DNA from: Erythrobacteraceae bacterium
Lineage (GTDB): Bacteria; Pseudomonadota; Alphaproteobacteria; Sphingomonadales; Sphingomonadaceae
Assembly: GCA_027489065.1 (NCBI GenBank)
Contig: JAIYAM010000023.1
Location: 62,001-126,000, forward strand
DNA length: 64,000 bases
Direction of reading: 5' to 3'
Each line of letters begins with the position of its first letter. Position 1 is the stretch's first letter. The position numbers and the translations under genes were made by a program. Below are positions 45,449-55,235 of this stretch, in pieces. A model generated the notes under the pieces. It searched no databases and was not told the origin of the DNA. It saw nothing but the letters and a program-made list of their open reading frames with translations.

Positions 45449-47197
45449 ATGACCCAACCCAAGACCCTCTACGCCGCCCATGCGGCGCTGATCGAAAGCG
45501 TGCTGACCGAGCTGGTGGCCGAGGGCGTGCTGCCCGCCGGCACTTCCTTCGCCAACGTGACGCTCGAACCGCCACGTGACGCCTCGCATGGCGACCTTGC
45601 CACCAACGCCGCGATGGTGCTCGCCAAAGGGGCGGGCATGAACCCGCGTGCGCTGGCCGAAGCGATCACCGCCAAGCTGGCCGCGCAGCCCGGCATCGTC
45701 AGCGCGGACATCGCCGGACCCGGTTTCATCAATCTGCGCCTCGCGCCAGAGGCGTGGATCGACGAGCTTCGCGCCATCGCCAGCCTCGGCGACGATTACG
45801 GTCGCTCAGCCATGGGCGGGGGCCGGGTGGTCAACGTCGAATATGTCTCGGCCAACCCGACCGGGCCGATGCACATGGGCCACTGCCGCGGCGCGGTGGT
45901 GGGCGACGCCTTGTCCTCGCTGCTCGAATTCGCGGGCCACAATGTCACGCGCGAATACTACGTCAACGACGCGGGCGCGCAGGTCGATGTCCTCGCCCGC
46001 TCGGTGCACATGCGCTACCTTGAAGCGCTGGGGCAGAGCATCACCATCCCCGAGGGCCTCTACCCCGGCGAATATCTCGTGCCCGTGGGCGAGGCGCTCG
46101 CCGCCGAGTTCGGCGACCGCTACGCCGCCGCGCCCGAAGGCGACTGGCTGATCCTGTTCCGCACCCGCGCGGTGGCGGCGATGATGGACATGATCCGCGA
46201 GGATCTGGCGACGCTCGGCATTGTCCATGACCTCTTCTCCTCGGAAGCCGAATTGCAGGCCTCGGGCAAGGTCGACGCGGCCGAGCAATGGCTGCGGACC
46301 CATGACCTCGTCTATGACGGCGTGCTCGAAGCGCCCAAGGGCAAGGCCCCGTCCGAAGATTGGGAACCGGTCCAGCTGCCGCTGTTCCGCTCGACGAAGT
46401 TCGGCGACGATCAGGATCGCCCGATCAAGAAGTCGAACGGCGCGTGGACATACTTCGGCGCGGACCTCGCCTACCACTTCCAGAAGGCGCAGACCGCCGA
46501 CGCGCTCGTCGATATCTGGGGCGCGGACCATGCGGGCACCGTCAAGCGGATCAAGGCGGCTGTGGCTGCGCTGACCAGTGCCGATGGCGCTGCGCCGAAG
46601 CCCTTCGAGGTCAAGCTCGTGCAGATGGTGCAGCTGTTGAAGGGCGGGCAGCCGTTCAAGATGTCCAAGCGCTCGGGCAACTTCGTGACGCTCGCCGACG
46701 TCGTCGACATGGTCGGCAAGGACGTGGTGCGCTTCACCATGCTGACCCGCAAGCCCGATGCGCAGATGGATTTCGACTTCGACAAGGTGGTCGAGGCCTC
46801 GAAGGACAACCCGGTCTTCTATGTGCAGTACGCCCATGCCCGGATTCGCTCGACGCTGCGGAAGGCGGCCGACATGGGGATCACCCCCTCGGACGCCGAC
46901 CTCGACCGGCTCGGCGCGGAGGAGCTGGCGCTGATCGCCCGCGCCGCGCAATTCCCGCGCGAGATCGAGGCGGCGGCCCGCGCGCGCGAGCCGCACCGGA
47001 TCGCCTTCTACCTCTATGATCTGGCCGCCGACCTCCATTCCTACTGGAACCTCGGTAACGACCGCCCCGAAAAGCGGTTCATCGTGGAACAGGATGCGCA
47101 GCTCACCGCGGCGAGGCTTTTCCTCGCTACCGCAATCGGGCAAGTGATCCGCGGCGGTCTCGGCGTGTTGGGCGTGGAGGCTGTCGAAAGCATGTGA
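45449..47197 (+). CDS. argS: Arginyl-tRNA synthetase
   Basis: The 582-residue class I enzyme charges tRNA-Arg. An N-terminal Add-1 domain (about 1-110) precedes the HIGH-type motif ANPTGPMHMGHCRG (HMGH). FYVQYAHARIRS is the conserved anticodon-domain entry, and FKMSKRSGN is the KMSKS-type loop. A DALR anticodon-binding domain ends the protein. I chose the ATG at 45449 over an upstream frame start at 45419 because alignment with the family begins at MTQPKTLY. It leads the SPOR-nagZ-scpAB-tatABC run. Confidence 0.97.
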   Translation: MTQPKTLYAAHAALIESVLTELVAEGVLPAGTSFANVTLEPPRDASHGDLATNAAMVLAKGAGMNPRALAEAITAKLAAQPGIVSADIAGPGFINLRLAPEAWIDELRAIASLGDDYGRSAMGGGRVVNVEYVSANPTGPMHMGHCRGAVVGDALSSLLEFAGHNVTREYYVNDAGAQVDVLARSVHMRYLEALGQSITIPEGLYPGEYLVPVGEALAAEFGDRYAAAPEGDWLILFRTRAVAAMMDMIREDLATLGIVHDLFSSEAELQASGKVDAAEQWLRTHDLVYDGVLEAPKGKAPSEDWEPVQLPLFRSTKFGDDQDRPIKKSNGAWTYFGADLAYHFQKAQTADALVDIWGADHAGTVKRIKAAVAALTSADGAAPKPFEVKLVQMVQLLKGGQPFKMSKRSGNFVTLADVVDMVGKDVVRFTMLTRKPDAQMDFDFDKVVEASKDNPVFYVQYAHARIRSTLRKAADMGITPSDADLDRLGAEELALIARAAQFPREIEAAARAREPHRIAFYLYDLAADLHSYWNLGNDRPEKRFIVEQDAQLTAARLFLATAIGQVIRGGLGVLGVEAVESM

Positions 47198-47233
47198 CCC
47201 GCTTGGGGGGACAGCGCGCGTGAGGTGTTTTCG

Positions 47234-47974
47234 ATGATCGAGGCCGAGTACGAGGAACTGAACGATGACGGCGAGCTCGATCTTGCCGACACCGACAGCC
47301 TGCCGTGGCTCGAATCCGATGAGGAGGACGAAGCGGCGGGCGGTATCGACGCGTGGCAGATCATCGGCTTCGTCGGCCTGCTGCTGGCACTCGGCGCGGC
47401 GGTGGTCGGCGGGGTGTGGTTCTTCTCGAACCGCATGACGAGTGACGAGCTGGTGGCGGACGGCAGCGTGATCGCCGCGCCCGAAGGCCCGATCAAGCAG
47501 CGCCCGGACGATCCGGGCGGCAAGGAATTCGCCGGCACGGGCAATGTCGCGCCGGTGGTGGGCGAGGGCGGCTCGCGTCCCGCCGTCGTCGCCGAAGCGC
47601 CGCTCCCGCCGCTGCCCGATCCGGTGACCGGCAAGGTCCCCGCAGGCGCGCCGACGAGTGGGCCGACCCCAGGCGCGACCGGTTCGAAGATCGTGCCCGT
47701 CACCGCCCCTTCGGCTGCGCCCACTACGGCGCCCCCGGTTCCCGGCACCGGCGTCCAGCTTGCAGCCTATGGCACCCGCGCCCGCGCCGAGCAGGGCTGG
47801 AGCGAAGTCACCCGCCGCACCGACAAGCTTTCGGGCGTGAAATACCGGATCGTCGAAGGCAAGGTCGACATCGGCACGGTCTACCGCCTGCAGGCCGTGA
47901 CCGGCAGCCGCGCCGAGGCGACACGCCTGTGCGCCGCGCTCAAGACCGACGGGATCGACTGCCAGGTGAAGTAA
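47234..47974 (+). CDS. SPOR-domain membrane protein
   Basis: The 246-residue protein has an acidic cytosolic N-terminus, one membrane helix (about 42-64), a long Pro/Ala/Gly-rich periplasmic linker, and a C-terminal SPOR domain (about 170-246, GVQLAAYGTRARAEQGWSEV to GIDCQVK). SPOR domains bind denuded glycan strands of peptidoglycan at division sites. The ATG at 47234 is preceded by TGAGGTG; a GTG three codons earlier is possible. The position after argS and before nagZ is common in alphaproteobacteria. Confidence 0.9.
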   Translation: MIEAEYEELNDDGELDLADTDSLPWLESDEEDEAAGGIDAWQIIGFVGLLLALGAAVVGGVWFFSNRMTSDELVADGSVIAAPEGPIKQRPDDPGGKEFAGTGNVAPVVGEGGSRPAVVAEAPLPPLPDPVTGKVPAGAPTSGPTPGATGSKIVPVTAPSAAPTTAPPVPGTGVQLAAYGTRARAEQGWSEVTRRTDKLSGVKYRIVEGKVDIGTVYRLQAVTGSRAEATRLCAALKTDGIDCQVK

Positions 47975-48026
47975 GGGGGCTCCCGAGGGGCTTCAGGGGT
48001 GGCCTAGCGGCGTTTTTCCCCGCTCC

Positions 48027-48039
48027 AGACCCCCTCCAG
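48027..48039 (+). repeat. Third copy of the AGACCCCCTCCAG repeat
   Basis: AGACCCCCTCCAG in the gap before nagZ is identical to two units of the array beside the parS-like site at 6.3 kb. No parS-like sequence lies near this copy. Confidence 0.6.
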
Positions 48040-48077
48040 CCCTTGCTTGGGCCTCGCTAGAGTGCGACTCTGCGGCC

Positions 48078-49091
48078 ATGATTCCGGCGATCTTCGGTCT
48101 TTCCGGCCCCCAGCTCACCGCGCAAGAGCGCGCCTTCTTCCGCGAGGCCGACCCGGCGGGCTACATCCTGTTCGGGCGCAATTGCGTGGATCCCGAGCAG
48201 CTGCGCGCCCTGACCGACGACCTCAGGAGCATCCACGGACGGACACGCCTGCTGGTCTCGATCGATCAGGAAGGCGGGCGTGTCGCGCGCCTCCGCCCGC
48301 CCGGCTGGTCGCCCTATCCCTCGGGGCAAGCCTTTGATGCGCGTTACCAAATCGCGCCCGCCAGCGCGATCGAGGCGGCGCGGGTGAATGCCCATGCGAT
48401 GGGTCTGGAACTCTCGGCGATGGGCATCACCGTCGATTACCACCCCCCGCTCGACTTGAGGGTCCCCGGCGCCCACGACGTGATCGGCGACCGTTCGCTG
48501 GGGAGCGATCCGATGCAGGTCGCCGCGCTGGGCCGTGCGATCCTCGAAGGGCTGAGCGCAGGCGGCGTGACGGGCTGCGTCAAGCACATGCCCGGCCACG
48601 GCCGCACCGATGTCGACACCCACAAGGCGATGCCCACCGTCACCGCGAGCGCGGCTGAGCTCGACGCCGACCTCGCGCCGTTCCGTACCCTTAACCAGGC
48701 GCTGATCGGCATGACCGGGCACCTGCTGTTCACCGCCTGGGACGCCGAGAACCCCGCGACGCTCTCGGAGACGGTGATCCGCGACGTTATCAGGGGCGCG
48801 ATCGGCTTCGACGGCCTGCTGCTCACCGACGATATCGACATGGAGGCGCTGGGCGGCACCATCCCCGAGCGCGCCGCCCGCGCCCATGCCGCAGGGTGCG
48901 ATATCGTTCTCAACTGCTGGGCGAAGATGGACGACATGGAGGGCATCTGCGAGGTGCTGCCGCCCATGTCCGGGGCGACCGCCGCCCGGCTCGACCGCGC
49001 GCTTGCAGGGACCCGCATCGGCGATGCGCTCGCCCCCGAGCACCACGCGCTGCTCGCCAAGCGCGACGCATTGCTGGCGCTGGCAGCATGA
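48078..49091 (+). CDS. nagZ: Beta-N-acetylhexosaminidase NagZ
   Basis: The 337-residue cytosolic glycoside hydrolase (GH3) removes GlcNAc from 1,6-anhydromuropeptides in cell wall recycling. The motifs SIDQEGGRVARLR, VDYHPPLDL, CVKHMPGHGRTDVDTH (acid/base His and Asp loop) and LLTDDIDMEALGG (nucleophile Asp) are all visible. The stop overlaps the scpA start by 4 bp (ATGA). Confidence 0.96.
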   Translation: MIPAIFGLSGPQLTAQERAFFREADPAGYILFGRNCVDPEQLRALTDDLRSIHGRTRLLVSIDQEGGRVARLRPPGWSPYPSGQAFDARYQIAPASAIEAARVNAHAMGLELSAMGITVDYHPPLDLRVPGAHDVIGDRSLGSDPMQVAALGRAILEGLSAGGVTGCVKHMPGHGRTDVDTHKAMPTVTASAAELDADLAPFRTLNQALIGMTGHLLFTAWDAENPATLSETVIRDVIRGAIGFDGLLLTDDIDMEALGGTIPERAARAHAAGCDIVLNCWAKMDDMEGICEVLPPMSGATAARLDRALAGTRIGDALAPEHHALLAKRDALLALAA

Positions 49092-49885
49092 ACGCGCCCG
49101 AGCAGCCCTTCATGTTCCCGCCCGACGCCGCGAAAGCGGGCGCCGGGGCCGAGGGGGACGCGCTCTACCTCGAACTGGGCGCGTGGGAGGGGCCGCTCGA
49201 CCTGCTGCTCGACCTTGCGCGGCGGCAGAAGGTCGATCTCAGGCAGATCTCGATCCTCGCGCTGGTCGACCAGTACCTCAATTACATCGAGACCGCGAGC
49301 GCGCTGAAGCTCGAGGTGGCGGCCGATTACCTCGTGATGGCCGCGTGGCTCGCCTACCTCAAGTCGGCGATGCTCCTGCCACGCGCCGAGCAGGAGGACC
49401 CCTCACCGGAGGAACTGGCGCTCCGCCTGCAACTGCGCCTCCAGCGCCTCGGCGCGATGCGCGAGGCGGCGGGGCGGTTGATGGGCCGCGACCGCATCGG
49501 GCGCGACGTGTTCCTGCGCGGCAGCCCTGAGGGCCTGCGCACCGACCGCAAGACCGTATGGCGCAGCGATCTGTTCAGCGTCATTCAGGCCTATGGGCAG
49601 GTCAAGGCGCGCACCGCACCGCGCATCTACCACGTCGCCAATCGCCCGGTGATGACCCTCGATTCCGCGCTCGAGCGGGTTTCGGCGATGCTCGGCGTGA
49701 CGCTCGAATGGATGGAGATCCGCGACTTCCTGCCGCCCCACGCCTCGCCCGCACTGCGCCGCTCGGCGCTGGCATCGAGCTTCGTCGCCGCGCTCGAACT
49801 CACCAAGCGCGGGCGTGCGGAACTGGAGCAGGACGGCGCTTTCGCCCCCTTGCGCATCCGCCGCCTGAAGGACGCGGCTGCTTGA
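49088..49885 (+). CDS. scpA: Segregation and condensation protein A (kleisin)
   Basis: The 265-residue kleisin bridges the SMC head domains with ScpB. The N-terminal signature EGPLDLLLDLARRQKVDLRQISI and AADYLVMAAWLAYLKSAMLLP are clear. A winged-helix C-terminus contains VTLEWMEIRDFLP. It is translationally coupled to nagZ and to scpB. The SMC-ScpAB complex acts with ParB at parS sites, so it works in the same process as the parS-like sites in this window. Confidence 0.95.
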   Translation: MNAPEQPFMFPPDAAKAGAGAEGDALYLELGAWEGPLDLLLDLARRQKVDLRQISILALVDQYLNYIETASALKLEVAADYLVMAAWLAYLKSAMLLPRAEQEDPSPEELALRLQLRLQRLGAMREAAGRLMGRDRIGRDVFLRGSPEGLRTDRKTVWRSDLFSVIQAYGQVKARTAPRIYHVANRPVMTLDSALERVSAMLGVTLEWMEIRDFLPPHASPALRRSALASSFVAALELTKRGRAELEQDGAFAPLRIRRLKDAAA

Positions 49886-50514
49886 GCGAGGAGGAGCCCG
49901 GCACGCTCGAACGCGCGGTCGAGGCGACGCTCTTCGCCGCCGAGGAGCCGCTGAGTGTCGAGGCGCTCGCCGCCCACCTCGGCGGACTGGAACATTCGGA
50001 GGTGCGCGACACCTTGGCCCTCCTCGAAACCCGCTACCGCGCACGCGGCGTCCACCTTGTCGAACGCGGCAGCCGCTGGCATTTCGAGACCGCGCCCGAT
50101 CTCGCGCACCTGTTGCGCCGCGAGAAGGAGCAGGTCCGCCGCCTCTCCCGCGCCGCCACCGAGGTGCTCGCGATCATCGCCTATCACGAACCCGTCAGCC
50201 GCGCCGAGATCGAGTCGATCCGGGGTGTGCAGACCAGTGCGGGCACATTGGATGTGCTGATGGAGGCAGGCTGGGTGAGGCCGGCGGGCCGCCGCGAGGT
50301 GCCCGGCCGCCCTGTGATCTACGCGACCACGCCGACCTTCCTCGATCATTTCGGCCTCGCCAGCCGCCGCGATCTTCCCGGCATCGACGAATTGCGCGCC
50401 GCCGGGCTCCTCGATCCGGTCGATGAAGCGCTGGAGGCGCAGATGCGCTTCGATCCCGATGAAGAAGACGACGGAGCCCGCGATTCTGGCAGCGACGAGA
50501 ATCTGGCGGACTGA
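49882..50514 (+). CDS. scpB: Segregation and condensation protein B
   Basis: The 210-residue product begins at a TTG that overlaps the scpA stop (TTGA). Two winged-helix domains are visible, with ATLFAAEEPLSVEALAAHL, RAATEVLAIIAYHEPVSRAEIE, SIRGVQTSAGTLDVLMEAGW and YATTPTFLDHFGL, all ScpB hallmarks. The acidic tail is variable. No in-frame ATG exists near the N-terminus, which supports the TTG start. Confidence 0.94.
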   Translation: MSEEEPGTLERAVEATLFAAEEPLSVEALAAHLGGLEHSEVRDTLALLETRYRARGVHLVERGSRWHFETAPDLAHLLRREKEQVRRLSRAATEVLAIIAYHEPVSRAEIESIRGVQTSAGTLDVLMEAGWVRPAGRREVPGRPVIYATTPTFLDHFGLASRRDLPGIDELRAAGLLDPVDEALEAQMRFDPDEEDDGARDSGSDENLAD

Positions 50515-50622
50515 CTCGCATTTCGCGTGAGGCTGGCCTAAATGGACCGCGTAACGCGCCGGGTCAGGTCCCGGTCATGCGGCCCGTGCCAGAGTCGCGG
50601 CTGCATCTGAGGAGTTGAGACA

Positions 50623-50865
50623 ATGGGTAGCATGTCGATCGTGCACTGGCTGATTGTGCTGGTGGTGGTGCTGATCCTGTTCGGACGCGGCCGCATCTCG
50701 GAGATGATGGGCGATTTCGGCAAGGGCATCTCGAGCTTCAAGAAGGGTCTCAACGAGACCGACGAGACGGTTTCCAAGTCGGCGCGCATCGAGCCGCCGG
50801 CACAGGTCGTCTCCGATGCGCCCGCGCCGGCTCCGGTCGACAAGACCGACAGCACCGGCGCCTGA
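50623..50865 (+). CDS. tatA: Twin-arginine translocase subunit TatA
   Basis: The 80-residue protein has one N-terminal membrane helix (about 7-21), the [23 protein letters not shown] hinge and amphipathic helix in two short parts, and a polar Ala/Pro tail. TatA oligomers form the pore of the Tat pathway for folded proteins. It leads tatA-tatB-tatC; GAGGAGTTGAG lies upstream of the start. Confidence 0.96.
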   Translation: MGSMSIVHWLIVLVVVLILFGRGRISEMMGDFGKGISSFKKGLNETDETVSKSARIEPPAQVVSDAPAPAPVDKTDSTGA

Positions 50866-50902
50866 TCCTCCTGCCCTGAAAGAGCGGCGCACCCGCACCC
50901 CC

Positions 50903-51364
50903 ATGTTCGACGTCGGCGCCGGAGAGCTGCTGGTCATCATCATCGTCGCGGTCGTCGTGATCGGGCCGAAGGACCTGCCGCTCGCCATGCGCACAGCGGG
51001 CCGCTGGATCGGCAAGATGCGGCGCGTGTCCGCCCATTTCCGCAGCGGTATCGACGCCATGGTGCGCGAGGCCGAGCTGGAGGAAATGGAGAAGAAGTGG
51101 AAGGCGCAGAACGAGGAAATCATGCGCCGTTCCGCCGCCCTGACCGAAGCCGAGGCCGGCGCGCCGGTGATGACCGGCCCGCCTCCGGTGGATGTGCCGC
51201 CGGTGGGTGCGCCTGAAACGGTTGCCTCTGCGGTCGAGACCGCGCCGCACCCTGTAGCCGAAGTGCCGCCGGTAGAGACACCTGCGGAGCCGCTCGCCCA
51301 GATACCCGAGCCCGAACCCGAGCCAGTCAGCGCACCCGCCGCGAAGGGCAGCGCCGATGTTTGA
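50903..51364 (+). CDS. tatB: Twin-arginine translocase subunit TatB
   Basis: The 153-residue product starts MFDVGAGELLVIIIVAVVVIGPKDLP, the typical TatB membrane helix with the conserved Gly-Pro hinge. A long amphipathic helix with coiled-coil character follows (about 45-85), then a Pro/Val/Glu-rich tail. It binds signal peptides with TatC. The end overlaps tatC by 8 bp. Confidence 0.95.
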   Translation: MFDVGAGELLVIIIVAVVVIGPKDLPLAMRTAGRWIGKMRRVSAHFRSGIDAMVREAELEEMEKKWKAQNEEIMRRSAALTEAEAGAPVMTGPPPVDVPPVGAPETVASAVETAPHPVAEVPPVETPAEPLAQIPEPEPEPVSAPAAKGSADV

Positions 51365-52166
51365 CATCAAGGACCTCGACGAGACCCGCGCGCCCCTGCT
51401 CGATCACCTGATCGAGCTGCGCACCCGGATCGTGCGCGCGCTGTTCGCGCTCGGTATCGGCTTTGCGATCTGCCTCTATTTCGCCGACGATATCCTCGGC
51501 CTGCTGGTGCAGCCGCTGAAGGCTGCCTTCCCGGCGGGCGAGGGCCAGCTGATCTTCACCCAGCTTCCCGAGGTGTTCTTCGTCGAGCTTAAGGTGGCGC
51601 TGTTCGGCGGGTTGGTGCTGAGCTTCCCGGTGATCGCCAACCAGCTATGGGCCTTCATCGCGCCGGGGCTCTATGCGCGCGAGAAGAAGGCCTTCCTGCC
51701 CTTCCTCTTCGCCACGCCGGTGCTGTTCACCGCCGGAGCCTCGCTCGCCTATTTCCTCGTCATGCCGACCGCCTTCAAGTTCTTCCTCGGCTTCGGCGGC
51801 GAAGCGGGTGGCCTTAAGGTCCAGGCCTTGCCGGGCGCGGGCGAATATCTGAGCCTCGTCATGCAGTTCATCTTCGGCTTCGGGGTAACCTTCCTGCTGC
51901 CGGTGCTGCTGCTGCTGCTCCACCGCGCCGGGATCGTCAGCCGCGCGCAGATGGTGGCGGCACGGCGCTACGTAATCGTCGGTATCTTCGTGATTGCCGC
52001 GATCGTGACCCCGCCCGATCCGGGCTCGCAGATCATCCTCGCGGTGCCGCTACTGCTCCTGTTCGAAGCCTCGCTGCTGCTGATGCGGTTCCAGGAGAAA
52101 TCCATCGCCGCCGACAAGCTGGCGCGCGAGGCGGAAGCCGCGGCCGAAGCGGCTGCGGCGGAATAA
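51357..52166 (+). CDS. tatC: Twin-arginine translocase subunit TatC
   Basis: The 269-residue inner membrane protein has six hydrophobic helices. DHLIELRTRIVRALFALG at the N-terminus is the conserved signal-peptide binding site, and FVELKVALFGGLVLSFPVI and RAQMVAARRYVIVG are family landmarks. An Ala/Glu tail ends it. It recognises the twin-arginine motif. It converges on the amidohydrolase gene with 15 bp between stop codons. Confidence 0.97.
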   Translation: MFDIKDLDETRAPLLDHLIELRTRIVRALFALGIGFAICLYFADDILGLLVQPLKAAFPAGEGQLIFTQLPEVFFVELKVALFGGLVLSFPVIANQLWAFIAPGLYAREKKAFLPFLFATPVLFTAGASLAYFLVMPTAFKFFLGFGGEAGGLKVQALPGAGEYLSLVMQFIFGFGVTFLLPVLLLLLHRAGIVSRAQMVAARRYVIVGIFVIAAIVTPPDPGSQIILAVPLLLLFEASLLLMRFQEKSIAADKLAREAEAAAEAAAAE

Positions 52167-52181
52167 GGGAGGGCGAGAGCC

Positions 52182-53834
52182 TCAGTCCCCCCGCACTTTC
52201 ACCCCGCCGATCCAGACTTCGATCACCTTCGTCTGGCGGATGGCGTCGGGTGAGGAGAGCAGCGGATCGCGGTCCACGAACAGGAAGTCGGCGCGCTCGC
52301 CGGGGATGAGGCGGCCGAAGCGCCCTTCGGCAAAGCCTGCATAGGACGCGTCGGCGGTGAATCCGGCGAGCGCAGTCTCGCGGCTCACCGTTTCCTGCGG
52401 GAACCAGCCGCCGAAGGGCTCGCCTTTCGCATCGGTGCGGCTGATCGCGGCGGCCATGCCGGCCCAGGGGTCGGCAGGCTCGACCGGCGAATCCGAGCCG
52501 AAGGCCAGCCGCCCGCCCGCCTTGAGCACGGAGCGCCACGGATAGGCTCCCGCCAGCCGGTCAGGCCCCAATCGCACTTCGGCCATCAGCCGGTCGGAGG
52601 TCTGGTGGAGCGGCTGCATCGAGGCGATCACCCCGTGCTTGCCGAGCCGGGCGATGTCGATGGGGTCGACGATCTGCGCGTGCTCGATGCGCCAGCGGCG
52701 GTCGCCCGTGTAGGTCTCCGACAGCTCCTCGATGGCGTCCAGCACCTCGGCATTGGCAGCATCGCCGATCGCGTGGACGGCGATTTGGAAATTGCTCATC
52801 GCCGCGCGGCTCATCAGGTTCCGGAGCTGCGAGGGGCTGAGCAGCGGCAAGCCGCGAGTGCCGTGATCGTCGGCATAGGGCGCCTTTAGGCTCGCGCCCC
52901 GCGAACCCAGCGCGCCGTCGAGGAACAGCTTGATGCCGCCCATCCGCAGCCGGTCGCCATAGAGCCACACGGTCGGTTCGGCACCGGCGACCAGTTCGAG
53001 CGTGTCGATGGAGTCGGCGTAGGACATGATGCGGATCTGGAGCCGCCCGGCATCGCCCGCGCGGCGGAAGGTCGCCCAGTCGTGGGGCTTGGTGCCCATG
53101 TCGGCGACGGCGGTGACGCCCTTGGCGAGCAGCACGTCCTGCGCCTTGGAAAGCGCAAGGTCGCGGTCCTGCGGGCGGGGGGCAGGCACGACCTTGCCGA
53201 CCAGCTGGACGGCATTGTCGACGAACACGCCCGCCGGCGCGCCGCTCGCGTCGCGGATGATCTTGCCGCCTGCCGGATCGGCGGTCTTCGCGGTGATCCC
53301 GGCTGCGGCAATCGCGCGGGTGTTGGCCCAGTTGGCGTGGTTGTCCGCCCGCTCCAGCCACACCGGGCGGTCGGCGACAACGCTGTCGAGCTCGGCGACG
53401 GTGGGGAAGCGACCGAGGCCCCACTTCTCCTGATTCCAGCCGCGCCCGATGATCCAGGGCCGGCCGGGGTTCGCATCGGCGAAAGCCTTGATCTTCGCCA
53501 GCGCCCCTTCGAGCGAGGTGGTGTCCGACAGGTCGAGCGTCAGCGCGGCAAAGCCCATGTCCATGACGTGGACGTGGGCGTCGATCATGCCTGGGACCAT
53601 CACCTTGCCCTTGCCATCGAGCCGGTATTGGGCCTGCGGGCGCTTGTCCCCGCGGGCGAGCACCGTCACGACCTTGCCGTCGTCGTCGAAGACGAGGCCG
53701 GTGAAGCGCAGCACCTTGCCCTCCTTGTCGATCGTCACCCCGTCGACATTGTCGACCAGCGTGTCGGCCCAGGCCGGCGCGGCAAGAGCGAGCGTGGAGG
53801 CGGCGAGAAGGGCGGAGGCGAGGATGCGGCGCAT
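52182..53834 (-). CDS. Secreted amidohydrolase, YtcJ-like (family 3)
   Basis: The 550-residue product has a signal peptide (about 1-24, ending APAWA) and a metal-dependent TIM-barrel hydrolase. The metal motif is GMIDAHVHVMDMG; further ligands are likely in HAIGDAAN and the RIEHAQIVD segment, and GSDSPVEPADPW carries the conserved Asp. FIIGRGWN-like WIIGRGWNQEKWG is typical for YtcJ proteins. The substrate is unknown. The start at 53834 opens the signal peptide; the frame extends upstream without good signals. Confidence 0.92.
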   Translation of the reverse strand: MRRILASALLAASTLALAAPAWADTLVDNVDGVTIDKEGKVLRFTGLVFDDDGKVVTVLARGDKRPQAQYRLDGKGKVMVPGMIDAHVHVMDMGFAALTLDLSDTTSLEGALAKIKAFADANPGRPWIIGRGWNQEKWGLGRFPTVAELDSVVADRPVWLERADNHANWANTRAIAAAGITAKTADPAGGKIIRDASGAPAGVFVDNAVQLVGKVVPAPRPQDRDLALSKAQDVLLAKGVTAVADMGTKPHDWATFRRAGDAGRLQIRIMSYADSIDTLELVAGAEPTVWLYGDRLRMGGIKLFLDGALGSRGASLKAPYADDHGTRGLPLLSPSQLRNLMSRAAMSNFQIAVHAIGDAANAEVLDAIEELSETYTGDRRWRIEHAQIVDPIDIARLGKHGVIASMQPLHQTSDRLMAEVRLGPDRLAGAYPWRSVLKAGGRLAFGSDSPVEPADPWAGMAAAISRTDAKGEPFGGWFPQETVSRETALAGFTADASYAGFAEGRFGRLIPGERADFLFVDRDPLLSSPDAIRQTKVIEVWIGGVKVRGD

Positions 53835-53972
53835 GGCGGTCCTTGAGACGATCTGAGGTGTGGGCCGCGTGCTATCGGCTTTGCGCCCGCTTGCCAACTT
53901 TCACCCCCGCACAGATTTCCTTTCGCGCAGTATCATTGCCCAAACCGCGCCAAGCCTCTAATCGCGGCCTCC

Positions 53973-55235
53973 ATGTCCACGCAGCCCGCCTTCATGCGCC
54001 CCACCGGCGCGACCGCCTCTCCGGCCGATCTCACCATCGAGGACGTGCGCGCCGCCGCCGCCCGCATCGCGGGCGCGGTGGTCGACACGCCGATGATGCA
54101 CTCGATCACGCTGTCGGAGATCACCGGCGCGGATATCTGGCTGAAGTTCGAGAACCTGCAGTTCACCGCCGCCTACAAGGAGCGCGGGGCGCTGAATGCG
54201 CTGCTGCAACTGACCGACGAACAGCGCGCCCGCGGCGTGATCGCGGCTTCGGCGGGCAACCACAGCCAAGGCCTCTCCTACCACGGCACCCGTCTGGGCG
54301 TGCCGGTCACCATCGTCATGCCCAAGCCGACACCGACGGTGAAGGTGATGCAGACCGAGAGCGTCGGCGGCAAGGTGGTGCTGGAAGGCGAGACCTTCGA
54401 CGAGGCCTATGCCCATGCCCGCAAGCTCGAAGGCGAGCTTGGCCTGACCTTCGTCCACCCCTTCGATGACCCCCACGTCGCGGCAGGCGCGGGGACCGTG
54501 GCGCTCGAGATGCTGGCCGTGAAGCCCGATCTCGACTGTATCGTCACGCCGATCGGCGGGGGCGGGCTGATCTCGGGGATGGCGACCGTTGCCAAGGCGC
54601 ACAACCCCGATATCGAGGTGGTCGGCGTGCAGGCCGCGCTGTTCCCCTCGATGTTCGACCGCATCAAGGGCGCGAACCTGCCCTGCGGCGGCGACACGCT
54701 GGCCGAAGGCATCGCGGTCAAGCAGCCGGGCGACTTCACCTCCAAGGTGATCGCCGAGCGCGTCGACGACATCCTGCTGGTGGACGAGCCGGCGCTGGAA
54801 AAGGCCGTCGCGCTGCTGCTCCAGATCGAGAAGACCGTGGTCGAAGGCGCGGGTGCGGCGGGCCTTGCCGCTGTCCTCAGGAACCCGGCGCGCTTTGCGG
54901 GCAAGTCGATCGGCCTGGTGCTGTGCGGCGGGAATATCGACACGCGCCTGCTCGCCAACGTCCTGCTGCGCGATCTTGCGCGTCAGGGCCGCCTCGCGCG
55001 GCTGCGCGTCACGCTTCAGGACCGCCCCGGCGCGCTGTTCCGGGTGATGCGGCTGTTCAACGAGCACAACGTCAACATCATCGAGATCTATCACCAGCGG
55101 ATTTTCACCACCCTGCCGGCCAAGGGCCTCATCACCGACATCGAATGCGAGGCGCGCGACGCCGAGCAGGTCGAGCGGCTGGTCGAAGGCCTGCGCGCGC
55201 AGGGCTACACGGTGCAGCTCGTCGAGCTCGGCTGA
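53973..55235 (+). CDS. ilvA: Threonine ammonia-lyase (threonine dehydratase)
   Basis: The 420-residue PLP enzyme makes 2-oxobutanoate and ammonia from threonine. The PLP lysine is K69 in FTAAYKERGALNAL. The pyridoxal phosphate-binding glycine loop is PIGGGGLISG, and ASAGNHSQGL is also conserved. A C-terminal ACT-like domain (about 335-420, RVTLQDRPGALFRVMRLFNEHN) suggests allosteric control. It could be a biosynthetic (isoleucine) or catabolic form; the single ACT domain resembles the shorter class. Confidence 0.94.
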   Translation: MSTQPAFMRPTGATASPADLTIEDVRAAAARIAGAVVDTPMMHSITLSEITGADIWLKFENLQFTAAYKERGALNALLQLTDEQRARGVIAASAGNHSQGLSYHGTRLGVPVTIVMPKPTPTVKVMQTESVGGKVVLEGETFDEAYAHARKLEGELGLTFVHPFDDPHVAAGAGTVALEMLAVKPDLDCIVTPIGGGGLISGMATVAKAHNPDIEVVGVQAALFPSMFDRIKGANLPCGGDTLAEGIAVKQPGDFTSKVIAERVDDILLVDEPALEKAVALLLQIEKTVVEGAGAAGLAAVLRNPARFAGKSIGLVLCGGNIDTRLLANVLLRDLARQGRLARLRVTLQDRPGALFRVMRLFNEHNVNIIEIYHQRIFTTLPAKGLITDIECEARDAEQVERLVEGLRAQGYTVQLVELG